Positions 23,066-33,797 of a DNA stretch of 64,000 nt are shown here, one piece after another (within the stretch, counting starts at the first letter, position 1; each line of letters opens with the position of its first letter). Below the pieces are notes generated by a model. The model was not told the origin of the DNA. It worked only from the letters and a program-made list of their open reading frames with translations, and ran no database searches. The stretch comes from Corythucha ciliata (lineage: Eukaryota > Arthropoda > Insecta > Hemiptera > Tingidae). The stretch is from assembly GCA_038030265.1 (NCBI GenBank), contig CM075943.1:38378001-38442000 (forward strand). Reading direction: 5' to 3'. The position numbers were made by a program, and so were the translations under genes.

Positions 23066-23819
23066 TGAAACCCACAATTTCCCCCGCCAGGATCATAATG
23101 AGTATAGTTGGTCTTGCTCAATCGAAATCCAAAGCAGAATGGTCTCCATAAAAAGCCAATTTCTCGGGAGTTAACTCATTCAAAAATTGAATTTCACCGA
23201 TTTTGATCTAACCGATGAAGGAAGAAGCACTGGCGGACCTATACACCTATCGGGGCCTAGGTCTCTAGAATAAGCAAGAAATATAATTTCTATGTAGCGT
23301 CAAACTACAATTGCTTTTTCATTATTTCAGCCACGAGTTGTCTTTATTTCTGCCCCCTATCCACAAATTAACACTTATGGTCAGTTGAAGCCGTAAATTG
23401 ACGAATTTCTCTATTTTAGACGCGAATGAGTTTTTTTCGGTCAATTTTATCCGCAAATTAGAGCTTTTCTCAATTGTGGCCAATGCGTAACGTTTTTCTC
23501 AATAACAGCCGCAAATTAGCCTTTTTATCGAGTGAATAAGCGATTTTTCTCAATTTTAGCCAAGAATTGGCGTTTTTTTGTAAGAGAGAGAGAGAGTGAG
23601 AGACAGAGTGACAGAGCGTTCATTACGTCGTTTTAGCAGCGAATTGGCGCACTTGTTCTCAACTTGAGCTGAAAATTAGCGTTTCTCTTAATTTTAGGCG
23701 CACTATTTAGCGATCTTCCAAATTATCCGCAAATTAACAAGAGTTTTCATACGTTTTAGTCCCGCGTTACCAATTTTGTTGTCACTTTTAGCTATGGATT
23801 AGTGCTTTTTCTCACTTTA

Positions 23820-23970
23820 AGGGTGCTTTCACACTTGAGATTTCGGTATCCGATTCTCCGAGGATACTAAAAATACAATTCGACAAACGCGCTCATTCAC
23901 ACTTAAGATTCCTGTATCGGATACAAAAAGTAAGCAATTCCGGAATCTAAGTGTGAAGGAGTGCCTAAAG
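23820..23970. mobile_element. Small MITE with TTTCACACTT inverted ends
   Basis: Left end GGGTGCTTTCACACTTGAGA and right end reading GGAATCTAAGTGTGAAGGAG then TGCCTA form imperfect inverted repeats. An internal CACACTTAAGATTCCTGTAT copy repeats the same motif. It is non-coding; the superfamily is not clear. Confidence 0.65.
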
Positions 23971-23974
23971 CTAG

Positions 23975-24150
23975 GGTTACTTTGCATGCGATTTCTGACG
24001 AAAATGTGTTCTGACGAGCTCTGACGAATTCGCTTAAACAAACAAACGTCTGCTTTTCAGTGAAAGTGGTTACTATGGGAGAGAATCTTTGTCAGAATAC
24101 GTACGGGGGACAAACTCGTCAGAAATCGCATGCATAGTAACCGAAGCCTA
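23975..24150. mobile_element. Small MITE with GCATGCGATTTCTGACGA inverted ends
   Basis: GGGTTACTTTGCATGCGATT at the left is mirrored by AATCGCATGCATAGTAACC at the right, with TCTGACGA adjoining each inside. It abuts the neighbouring MITE almost directly. No coding sequence and no clear target duplication were found. Confidence 0.7.
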
Positions 24151-24526
24151 TAAGCCTTAGCCACAAAGAAGTTGCTTTCAGAAGCCGAGAATTGGTGTAT
24201 TTTAAATCTTAACTTACCGAAAATGTTCTCCATTTTAGCAACGAATTTCTCAATTTTAGCAGATGATTGCAATTTTTCTTAATTTGAACTGAAAATTATC
24301 GTTTATTAGCTTGTTTATCCCATGAATTAGTGATTTGTCTCCATTTCTTTCGCTTTCGTAGTTCGCTACGAATTAGTTGTGCTGATTTACAAGTATATTT
24401 ATTGATCACCTGTAACGTTTTATTAGCAATAGGTCGTCGGATGGGCTGAAAACAGTCGAGAGGAGCAAAATCGCCGTCAATCGTTTACCAAAACTCCTTT
24501 TCAAGTACCTAAATCCATGAACATAG

Positions 24527-24727
24527 CCCAGCAGAGTGGCCGAGGTCGTTAGGGCGTCGACTCTCATGTCCAGGTATCGTCTGCTGAGTGGGTTCGATTC
24601 CCACTGTAGGCTGGATTATTTAAGGGAAAATGATAACCATGTGAGAATAGTTAAATGTGTGCTTTCGCCCTCGTCCACGACACCGTATGGTAGTTGGACG
24701 TAAAGCACGTTGGATTACCACTCCAAC
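24527..24727 (+). mobile_element. tRNA-Ser/Leu-type SINE with 13-bp target duplication
   Basis: The element is flanked by perfect direct repeats TCCATGAACATAG at 24514-24526 and 24728-24740. The head GCAGAGTGGCCGAGGTCGTT then AGGGCG is a good A box of a class II tRNA, and GGTTCGATTCC at 24591-24601 is a consensus B box. The region between fits a tRNA with a long variable arm, as in tRNA-Ser or tRNA-Leu. A ~115-bp unrelated body follows. It does not end in poly-A; the tail reads ACCACTCCAAC. Length (201 bp), promoter boxes and duplication together make this a well-supported retroposed SINE. Confidence 0.88.
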
Positions 24728-24742
24728 TCCATGAACATAGAA

Positions 24743-25652
24743 GCTAAAATATCTCATTTTTCCATATTCATGCTTTTCAGGGGCCCCTCTGGTAGGTGTC
24801 CGGAGGTTTGCGGTCACCTTAAAAAAAGGATAATCCTATACCTGCAAAGGGTAGCAGAAAGAAATGCCTCGGAGAACTGCGGTCGTGTGTCTCTCCAACC
24901 TATAGCTCAACTTTCCTTCTGTACAATCGTTCCACTATCATTAGAACACACAGCTTTGAAATCAATGAAATAAGCTTGGTTGGTATAGAGTCGAAGTTCT
25001 GGGGACTAGTTAGGGATGCTATAGCTATGCAAAAAGTTTCATTTTTTCAGTCCGTGAATAGGAATGAAGTGACTTATTTCTCTAGATTTTAGGATGTTAT
25101 CGAATTGTAAACCAATAAAATGACTCAAGAGCGTTCTCCGCAACATCCGTTTGAAACAGTCAGTCACATTCGCTTTTTCGACAAAGTGGAGTCAATCAAG
25201 TGATTGCATGTTGGTACACAGTTACTAAATACTAACTGTTATCTAAAGATGTAGCTCAGAACTCTACATATATTTTGGCGAACAAGAACTGATGAAAACC
25301 CTACTCCCTTGTCCAGTTGTCCCTTCATTCGTATTCACGGAACGAAACTGTAATAGCATAACTGTAGCATCCCAAACTGGTCCCTAGAAGTTCAACTCGA
25401 CCTACCAAGCAATCTCATTGATTTCAAAGCTGTGTGTTCCTACGGCAGTGGAACGATTGTACAGAAGGTGAGGTGAGCTATAGGCTGGGGAGAGACATGA
25501 CCGCAGTTCTCCAAGGCATTTCTTTCTACTATCCTTTACAGGTATAGGATTATCCTTTTTTTTATGGTGACCGCAAACCTCTGGACCGCAAAACTCCGGA
25601 CACCTACCAGAGGGGCCCCTGAAAAGCATGAATATGGAAAAATGAGATATTT
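24743..25652. repeat. Long inverted repeat, ~330-bp arms
   Basis: The left arm (24743-25072) is repeated in inverse at 25322-25652, with a ~250-bp centre. Outer ends read CTAAAATATCTCATTTTTCC and its inverse; markers inside are GGGGCCCCTCTGGTAGGTGT and TGATTTCAAAGCTGTGTGTT. The right arm runs straight into the MADF reading frame, contributing its first ~30 codons. It may be the terminal part of the Harbinger element flipped and duplicated, or a separate foldback element. No flanking duplication was seen. Confidence 0.75.
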
Positions 25653-26019
25653 TAGGTTCGACAACAGATGTTGGAGCAGGGAAGTTTTAACTAATTTCGT
25701 CGAACGAGACGAGAGTCTTTGGAAAATTAAATCAAAAGAATACTTAAACAAAAATCTAATGAACGAAGCTTATTACGACAAGCTCGATGAATTTTACAAA
25801 CCAATATTTCCCAGTGCGAACCGAAATTTCGTTTACAAGAAAGTCCAAAGCCTTCGTGGAGCTTATAGGAAGGAATTTAAGAAACTGTCGGATTCACTAA
25901 GATCGGGGAAAGGCTCAGATGACATTTACACACCCACCCTCTCGTATTACGACTTAATGCTTTTCACAATGGACCAGGAAAAACCAAATCCGAGTATCTC
26001 GAACGTCGATTTTATTTAA
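25651..26019 (+). pseudogene. MADF-domain (Myb/SANT-like) protein of a PIF/Harbinger element
   Basis: The open frame extends from 25564 to 26019 (151 codons). Residues about 40-134 are a MADF domain: REVLTNFVERDESLWKIKSK at its start, then spaced aromatic residues including FVYKKVQSLRGAYRKEF and a C-terminal LSYYDLMLF. MADF and related Myb/SANT-like proteins are the usual second gene of PIF/Harbinger transposons, where they help the transposase bind DNA and enter the nucleus. Codons 1-30 come from an inverted-repeat arm, so the native start is probably absent. The frame ends where the opposing transposase fragment ends, and they overlap by 8 bp. It could instead be a host MADF exon, but the neighbour makes the transposon origin far more likely. 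Confidence 0.8.
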
Positions 26020-26482
26020 AGAGAGGAGATAGAGGGCGATCAACCTCCGGAATAATTGCTGACAGAGAAGAAATTGAGATGCTAGTAGTGAATTTGAGGT
26101 CTTCGTAAGAACGCCCAGTAGCCAAAAACCTCAAAGTGGCAAAAAGTCGTTGATCTGCAGATATGCTAGCTCTCATCACTGTATCCTTTTTGGTGATCCT
26201 TTCTTTTACTAAATCGAAAAGTAAATCGAATGAAGGACCACCCATTCTCAGGTAGTTCCTGTAGTCGTCCGGGTAATTTTCCCCTAGTTCCCGAAGGAGT
26301 GGTCTGTCATTAAATTGTTCTCGGAATCTCTTCACCCAAATACGACGTTTCCTCACCAACTTCTTTTGCACACACACAAAACAATAAGCCGCAGCTAAAA
26401 CAACAGCCCCTTCGTTATGGCTTGTCACGACAGCAATTTCAGGATAGGACAGACGACTGGGCTTGTGGCGAAAACTTTCCAA
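26012..26482 (-). pseudogene. PIF/Harbinger transposase, N-terminal fragment
   Basis: The 156-codon minus-strand frame has features of the N-terminal half of a Harbinger transposase (DDE superfamily 4): a basic RRIWVKRF segment, YRNYLRMGGPSFDLLFDLV, ITKKDTVMRASISADQRLF, and ATLRFLATGRSYEDLKF with SIIP-like IIPEV near the end. The DDE catalytic half is missing, so it cannot be an active transposase. It meets the MADF frame tail to tail at 26012-26019. This suggests an internal deletion that removed the catalytic domain and any 3' part of the partner gene. No terminal inverted repeat or TTA duplication is seen to the right. Confidence 0.85.
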
Positions 26483-26489
26483 TTTTTCC

Positions 26490-29370
26490 TCCTTCCACGC
26501 GCCAATTAGGAATGGAGGTACAGGAAGGTACTTGAACCTTCATGAGCCAAATTTCATGTGTTTGACTCGACCCAAAAAACAATTTTGCGTTTTTCCAACT
26601 GAATTTATTTATATATGAAATTTATCATTTCATTAGAAACCATGGAATTGCTTCCAGGCATCTTTTAAGCCCTGGATGGTCAACCGTGGCTTCGAATCCA
26701 ATTGTTTGATCTATAAAACGGACAATTTACCTTTCAATAACACGGAGCTCGTTTATTCCTACAAAATTCGATAACTTGTCCTTGAAACTTTAAATTTCGC
26801 GCACCCCCCCCCCCCTGAAATTGGTTTTTGATACAGTTTGTGCGTTTGTGCATGAGCGAAACCCCCGAAGTTGAGTGTTGTCATAGCTAGTGGAGAACAG
26901 TAGACAGTAGGTTTCTTTTCAGAGCATAATTTCTGATTCCAAGAGTTGATAAGCATAATGAAAAGCAAATATAAAACCATTCCTACTCTTCTAAAATCTC
27001 AATTTAAAAACAATAGTAACAAGATGTAAAACATGAGGGCGAAACAAAATAAAATAAAATAGCGACAAACGGTTACAGCGACAAGTGGAGTATAATTCCG
27101 TTGTGTTTGTTCTTTTTTATTACGAATTTTTATAAACGTTTGCTTACTTTTTGCAGTAAGAAGAGAAAAAATTGTACTTGGTTGAGAGGGATGGCGGGCG
27201 GTGTGGCGGAAACGTGGCAAAATGAGAAAAACTCAAATCCAACGACCGTGCCATTTCAAATTTATCTTGATGCTGTTCCCTGTAAGATTGTAAATGGACA
27301 CTATAAATCGTCCTTTCCATTTAGAGTCGATTTTCTTGGTTGGATATTGTTTATTTTAATTCGGTTGGGATGTATGAGTAAGGTGGTAGGGGATGGAGAG
27401 GGATCAATGATTCATTTTCTTTTATCGTGTTTGTTTGAAGCTGAGCTTTCCGGTATGAAAATTCATTTTCCAGTCCCTATTGTTCAGCTTTAGCGTCCAG
27501 GGATATAGTGAATTCGAGGTAATATTTTTAATTAATTTTAATGCTTGGCCCTTCCACATAATTAGCTCATTTAAATTGTGTCCGAAGCTTTTAAATGCCC
27601 CTCGTCATCCATCCCTTTATTTTAAACGAAACAGCGCGGGGAGAAGGGCTCTATAAAGTGGGTGTACGCGGAAGAAAGAGAAAGGAAGTCTCTCATCATG
27701 AAAGAGAGAGAAAGAATGGTTAGAGAGCATCCCCTCTCCCTCTTCAGTGTGCAGCTTCCTTTTGGACAACGATAATCCCGTATTCACCTTGCGAAGCAGG
27801 GCATTGTTCTCCGGAGCCCCGAGTATAATAAATGGGTTGGTTTGCCGCGAAGGGGTTGTTTTTGAAGGTGGTAAAGGTGCTGTTGTGAGGTTCTTGGTGG
27901 GGTGAGAGACGGACAGCTCAAGGCTCCCTTCTGTTTTGCCTTATGATGCTTTTCTCTAAATATAAGGGAGTAGTTCTCTGACATTTTGGATTCAGGTAGC
28001 TGAGGAAACCTTCAGTGGGGGGTTCGAGATCAAATTTATTCAATAGTAGAAAGCAGTTCTAATTTACCCTGTCTGCCTTTTGTTTTCAAAACAAAAATTA
28101 ATCCAATTCAATTAGCTTAAAAGTTTGAAACATTGCGCCCTATATTATACCATTTCGTATAGACCCAGTTATCCCTCTTTACTGATTTTACCTCCCTCAT
28201 CCCATTGCAAAGAAAAACCCGAGGCACCGTCTCGTCTGGCCGTTTGCATCTGAATCTTTTTAACTATGTTTTATTCAAACCTCGGCAAAACCCTTCCCCT
28301 CTTCTCAGCCTAGCCATCAAGCCGCACTCTCGGTTCACTCTGGTAAAAAGGGATAAACAATCGTTTTTGTAGTTCCGCTTGCTCTAGGTTTGCTTGAATT
28401 AAGTTTCCTCCGCATTAGACTACCCCCCCCCTCCTACTCACTCAACCCTAAAGGTGATGAGGAGTGCAGAGCACCTTTTTTTTCTAGTCCCTGAGAAAAT
28501 CCCAGGCTCTCTATAAATGTGACGGGATTTTTCAGAAAGGATTTGTGAATAGAATTAGATAAATGAGGAAATAAATTCTGAGTAATTTTCCACTCTTCTC
28601 CTCCGCGGCCACTCTTTTTAGCCTTAACACCGAAAAGTAGGTTTTATAATGTCAAGTGAAAAGGGCAAACCCTAAACTATCCAACATTAGTCTGGTGGGG
28701 AGGGGTGGGGGGCCTCAAAAATGCCATGCGTATTATTAATTTTTTTTTTCTTCTCATCCCTGACTTTGATAAAGAGGGCTTTCTAGTTTTAAAAACAAGT
28801 TGTCGTCCACCCTTGAATGTTGAAGTATACGGTGAAAATATCGGCTGAAAAAGGGCCATTTGATATAGCCGCGGTCGTTCGAACCTTTGGTGTGGGAAAG
28901 GGAGAGGGAGGAAAATGGGCTTCAATTATTATTTGTGGCGTTCTCCGCGTTCGAGAACTTTTGATTTGGTCAAGGGCTGTCAAGTTCAGGAAATGGAAAT
29001 TTTCGAGCGCCCAACCCTCTCGTCTCTGTGTCCCTAAGGCTTGTTGGGGATGGACTGGAAAGTTCCCGTGTTCATATTTTGTAAAACACTTCGTACAAAA
29101 TGTTGTTTTCACTTTTCACCGTTTAATTGTGTTTTCCCGAGGCACCCCTTTAGGCAAGTTTGATGTTAAAAGAGCTGTGAAAGGCAGGGGTGGGAAGGAG
29201 TGGTTTGATGAAAAGTTAAATTGACAATTTAGCTCTATCTCAATTCCAAAAGGTTTCCCCTCTGATGTTTACCAGGAAGCTTCAACTTTTTGTATGAATT
29301 GTACGAGTATGCCATCGATCATAATCTCGAAGAGATCCAATGTTTTAATCCGATAGTTTACTGAAATTTC
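26490..29370. other. Unique non-coding sequence left of the candidate exon
   Basis: No gene is recognised. It contains C runs at 26804-26815 and 28424-28432, (GA)n near 27700-27712, and a T run near 28741. Open frames such as 28817-29224 (+) show no domain, signal or splice support. If the exon at 29386 is real and spliced, a 5' untranslated exon could lie in this stretch or farther left, but none can be identified by eye. Confidence 0.45.
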
Positions 29371-29385
29371 TTCCTTTGTTTACAG

Positions 29386-29476
29386 ATGGCATCAACTGCA
29401 ATGACATCACCGTCGCCCGTATTGCACCTCTGGGTTGTCCTCGGTGTGATGGCAGCACGCCTCGTTACTACTCAAG
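29386..29476 (+). CDS. Candidate signal-peptide exon of a secreted or membrane protein
   Basis: A strong 3' splice site (TTTCTTCCTTTGTTTACAG) ends at 29385 and is followed directly by ATG. Thirty codons follow: a short Ser/Thr/Pro-rich lead (MASTAMTSPSP), a hydrophobic stretch (VLHLWVVLGVMAARL) and a polar VTTQ ending that would suit a signal-peptidase site. The exon would end in CAAG followed by GCAAGA, a GC-type donor that otherwise matches the consensus, leaving phase 1. Phase-1 junctions after a signal exon are common in extracellular and immunoglobulin-superfamily genes. Without splicing, the frame ends at 29524. No other exon of this gene is visible, and no specific gene can be named. 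An overlapping +2 frame (reading CPRCDGSTPRYYSRQ) is an alternative. Confidence 0.5.
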
Positions 29477-31640
29477 GCAAGAAAAAAGCGTTTTTCATTT
29501 TACATTTGTGTTCCGTGACTTGAAGGGAGGAATCGTTTTAGATAACGCAACCATTCAGAAAAATTCCGCGAATCACCTCCCTCTCCTGTACATACCATTC
29601 GTTCAACTAGTCTATCACGAAATAACTGTAATATCTGTATAATTGGCTACCAATTGTTTTTAATTTGTTCCTAGTTCTTTCGTGACACCCGTTTCACTTC
29701 CGAAAGTGCTTATTTAGTTCGCTGTTTATCTCGCACGGGGTTGGGGAATGTGTGCGGGGTTATAGTTTGTGTGTAAACATGAAAGACCACGAGAGATACC
29801 ACACTTTGCTGCTTGTTATAAAGTTAGTTTTGTGACGAGGGAAAATTCGCTCGTGTGTGCGCTTTAAGCGGTGAAGCTGTGCTGTTGGATGGGAACGATA
29901 GAAAACAGAGATTGAAGCTGCATGTATATCGTCAATAACCACGACGTATACCGGGTGAAAACCGGCGTCTGCTTTAGAAAGGAACTGTGGAAGACTCTAA
30001 CGTGAGTTCAACAGTTTTGTATAGTTGAGTTTGTGACGTGTAATACCGCGGTGAGAAGCTGAGGTTGCACGAAGGCAAGTTTTGCCACCATTTTGATTAT
30101 CTTGAGTTTTTGTAATTATCTCCACCCACACTCTCTTCTCCTTATAATTTCAAGCACCCTCCGTCTATATGTGCATCCGTATTTTGTCCACAGTACTTAA
30201 ACTTCAAAAACTGTTTCCCATTGCCTTAAACATGACAACACCCCAGATCGAAAATCTCACATTTTCCTAATAAAACGTCTGTTTTTTGCGTTAATTTGAT
30301 AATTTCCGGACAAATTTTTGTTTTTTAATTGAAAAACGGGCTTGTTCAGGTCGGCTATTAGCAAGTGAAGGTCTTGCTATTAGTGAGCCTCCCGACGGAG
30401 CGGACTATTATTTGGTTTGTTTTGTATAGGCCTATGCAGAGCCAAATATTTCGTTTCTTATTTAAAAGATTTTTTTTACTCTTGAAACCTGCATATCGCC
30501 CAAATGACAGACTGCCCAATCAAAAAATGGGCATTTCGTCCTATAGAAACAGACATTTTTGCACGTACATTCGGTCTCATAAAAGCCATCTGCTGCCGTG
30601 AAAACGTCGTTTTCGCGCTACCTGATTCGTAATTTCAAGGGTTTAGCATTAAAGAGAATTAACTACAAATTTCTCATTTTTCAGTAAACAGTACTTTCAA
30701 TCGACCTTTTTCGTGAATTTTCCTTGATTCAACTACCTCTCGTCAAGTTCATAAAATTTCATTGTAAAGCAAAAAATTGATAACATTTACAATGCAAGTC
30801 GTTGGAAATTTATAACTTGAAATTTGGAATTGAAAACCCAGAAAATAGACCAAAGTGGCATTTGAATGCGTATAACTTATCTCCGTAAATAAACTGCAGG
30901 GACACACAATCCTTTGGCACCACGTAGAACACGAAATAAGCTAACATTAAATCCTTTAACTCAAAAAGGATAATTTTGTAGTTACGTCTCTTTAATCCTA
31001 AACCCTCGATTTGTCAATCAAATTACCACGGTTGTGCTGGTAAGTTGAACTTTTCCTAACCTGGCACTCTGCGGCTTCTGCTTTTGAAAACTGCACGGCA
31101 ATGGTACCTTTCACTACGAGAGAGAAAAGTGAAACTTAACCCGCGGTTTGTCATAAGCTCACGAGGCGCCAGCCAAGTTAGCTTATCATACGTCAACAAA
31201 TCGGGTGTCATTCTACAAAAAGTTTAGATTTGCACCGTACGCGGATTATGAGTCCTTCGCATACCATGCTGAATTGATATTGATATAAATGCTGGTGGTT
31301 TCGGTGAAAACGCTCATTGCTTAATTCCCGGGCCAATAAGTGCTGGAATTGAGTATAGCTAATACGTTTAGTATGCTTTCAGCTTCCCCCAATCTCCATA
31401 GGGGGGGTCAGGTGCTCAGCTCTCATGCCCCACTTATTACAACCACTTACAAGTTTTGGAGAACAAATCAACAAAAACAAGGATTAAATATACGTCATCG
31501 GGATTAAACATGCTAATTTTGTAGCCAAATACATAGCTGTTAGCCAAATACAGTTGTTGAGTGAAGATTTCTTCAGGTATAATGCGGGCCTGCTCAGCTG
31601 TACGCATATAACTGCCCTCCATCCAACATTAACTGAAATG
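29477..31640. other. Putative intron start; no other gene seen
   Basis: If the exon at 29386-29476 is real, this is the start of its intron. No repeats of the minisatellite type are obvious until 31.9 kb. The sequence is AT-rich and without open frames of interest; a G run lies at 31401-31407. Confidence 0.4.
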
Positions 31641-31645
31641 TTTAT

Positions 31646-31930
31646 GGCAGGGCCGGCCAACCTTTTTGTCAGGCAGGCCGGTCAACCTGGTTGTAAGAAC
31701 ACAGGTGGGCCTCCCATCCTCGCCCTCCTCCCTCACCATCGAGCACAACACTTTGATCTTGGCAAAAGGCCGTGACGCTCTGAATAAAACGCACTTGGAG
31801 CCTGTTCAATAACTTCAGCGACATAAGTTAACCCCAGTATAAGAGCGTTTTCCATTTCACAAAAAATAAGGCAGCTCATTGCAGTGCCTGCCTTGGACAT
31901 TTGGCGCCCCCGGGGGAATCTATCACCAAC
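31646..31930. mobile_element. Two hAT-like terminal fragments
   Basis: CAGGGCCGGCCAACC at 31650 and CAGTGCCTGCCTTGGACATT at 31879 followed by TGGCGCCCCCGGGGG resemble left ends of hAT-like elements. A rough inverse of the second, GAGGGGCGCCGAAATCCAAA, occurs at 35090-35109 beyond the minisatellite. The intervening repeat block might therefore be the inside of a very large non-autonomous element, but the similarity is short. Confidence 0.35.
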
Positions 31931-31959
31931 GCCTCCGTGAAGTTGTCATCAGGAGCCAC

Positions 31960-32685
31960 GAATTAGCGTTTTTTCCCTCACACTTCATCACTTCTTCTCA
32001 ATTTCACCGGTGAATTAGCTATTTGTCTCCATTTTAGCCACGAATACGCGAGTTATCTCCATTTCAGCCGTGACTTAGCTATTTTTCTTTCAATGAATCT
32101 TTGTTTTTTCTTATTTGAGCCGCTCGATTTTACCCGTGAATTAGCGCTATATTTTCTCATTTTAGGCACGAAGTTGTCTCCAGAAACCGCGACTTGCCAG
32201 TTACTCAATTTATTTCTGTGAAATAGAGCAATGTTCTCAATTCAACCCCATAAATAGCCTAACACCTAGTTTCACCTAATTTCAGCCTCCCAGCGAGCCA
32301 TATCAATGAGAGTTTTGTTTCCTAGTTTCCGCTACGAGTTTACGCTTTTTCTGAATTAGCATTGGATTAACGATTTTGTCCACTTTCAGCCACGAGAAGT
32401 TACCTTCAGAAGCCGTAATGCGTGTTTTCTCCGCGTTTTACCGCGAATTTGCGTTTTTTCCCCGCGTCAGCGTTTCTTCTCAATTTTATCGGTGAATTAC
32501 CGATTTCTCCCCATTTTAACCGCAAATTATCGATTTTCTGTCATTTCAACGATTTTTCACCATTTTAGCCGTGAATTTTATGACTGATACTTATCTGAAT
32601 TTTGCAGGAAATTCGTGTTCTCCATTATTTCTCAATTTTCTGTGAATTAACAAATATTCTCAAATCAACCCCCCCAATTAGCCAT
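31960..32685 (+). repeat. 30-bp degenerate minisatellite
   Basis: Units near GAATTAGCGATTTTTCTCAA plus TTTTAGCCGT are read repeatedly (GTGAATTAG, CTCATTTTAG, CCGCGAATTTGCG). It continues at 33798 after the interrupting 296-bp-repeat element. Spacing is near 30 bp with indels. Confidence 0.75.
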
Positions 32686-33797
32686 TTTAGTGCATTTCAT
32701 TCTGAAAATGCACTATTGGTCTCGTCGTGATGATGGCAAACATGGGTCATGTCGTGTTTTTTTCACGTTTCAGAACCTCTAGAACACGAATTCAGTGGTC
32801 TATATAGGTTTATTTATGATATTATGGCCGTTTTCTTGTTAGCACGATAACTCTCGAAGAAATCAATTTAGCGAAACGCGCTTTGGCACAAAAATCAGTA
32901 GTCATAAGACCCCGGTCGGTATTGCGTTTGGGCCAAATCGGTCAAGGTGGAGGGGGGGAAAATAGGGGTTAAATGGTCAAAAAATCACTATAAATCACTA
33001 GTTGATTCTAGAAGCATCATATTTGGTACGTATACTCCATGTTAGAATAGCCTTTGATTCCCATTTTAATTTTTTGAAAAAGTCAAAGGGGAGGGGGTGT
33101 TGCCCCCGGAGTGGAAGTAAGCATGTGGTCTTGTTGGCACGATAACTCTCGAAGAAATCAATTTAGCGGAACGCGTTTTGGCACAAAAATCTGTAGTCAT
33201 AAGACCCCGGTCGGTATTGCATTTGGGCCAAATCGGTCAAGGTGGAGGAGGGAAAATAGGGGTTAAATGGTCAAAAAATCACTATAATTCACCAGTTGAT
33301 TCTAGAAGCATTATATTCGGTACGTATACTCCATGTTAGAGTAGCCTTTGATTCCGATTTTAATTTTTCGAAAAAGTCAAGGTGGTGGGAATGGTCTTTC
33401 CGGTGTGGAAGTGTAAAAATAGCGTTGAACTTCACTAGTTCATCTTAGCGCTCTAAAATGCGGCTCAATAATCTTATGTAACGAAAGCTCTGGGTTCGAT
33501 TGAGATTTATCGAAAACTTTGATGGGGGGGGGGCGATGAAATTTCAAAAAAAACGCTTAAATTCACACGTTTAGGTATTATAAAATGCGGCACAAAAATT
33601 TAATATAACAAAGCCCTTGGAAAACTACCGAAACTTTTCGACATTTTTGAAGAGATGGTGGTGAAAATAGAGGAAGAAGTTCGGCTTAATGAAACAAATA
33701 ATGGTATCAAAATTATTACTTCTGGGACGGCTTAGGGTATCCGTATACATGATGAAATGCACTCTTTCCGACTGCCAGCTGCTGGAGCGAATTTTTT
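32686..33797 (-). mobile_element. Non-autonomous element with 296-bp internal repeats, copy B
   Basis: Inverted copy of the element at 14353-15535. The terminal stem-loop is at 32688-32715 and the opposite end, with AGTGCATTTC and the GCTCCAGCAGCTG stretch, is at 33754-33795. It has at least two tandem units, with the landmark complement spaced 295 bp (32933 and 33228). It sits inside the 30-bp minisatellite, giving a clear empty-site comparison. It is non-coding. Confidence 0.72.

Larger units (their letters stand above)
23228..24380 (+). repeat. 30-bp degenerate minisatellite with hAT-like left end
   Basis: CACTGGCGGACCTATACACC followed by GGGGCCTAGG at 23230-23266 resembles a hAT-like terminus. 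From 23330 to 24380, units near GAATTAGCGATTTTTCTCAA plus TTTTAGCCGT (30 bp) repeat with heavy divergence. Two MITEs (23820-23970 and 23975-24150) and a (GA)n patch (23584-23602) interrupt it. Confidence 0.65.

Noticed and set aside
28817..29224. 135-codon frame just upstream of the candidate exon
   Set aside because: It ends before the exon, has no homology that I recognise, and overlaps an opposite frame of similar length.
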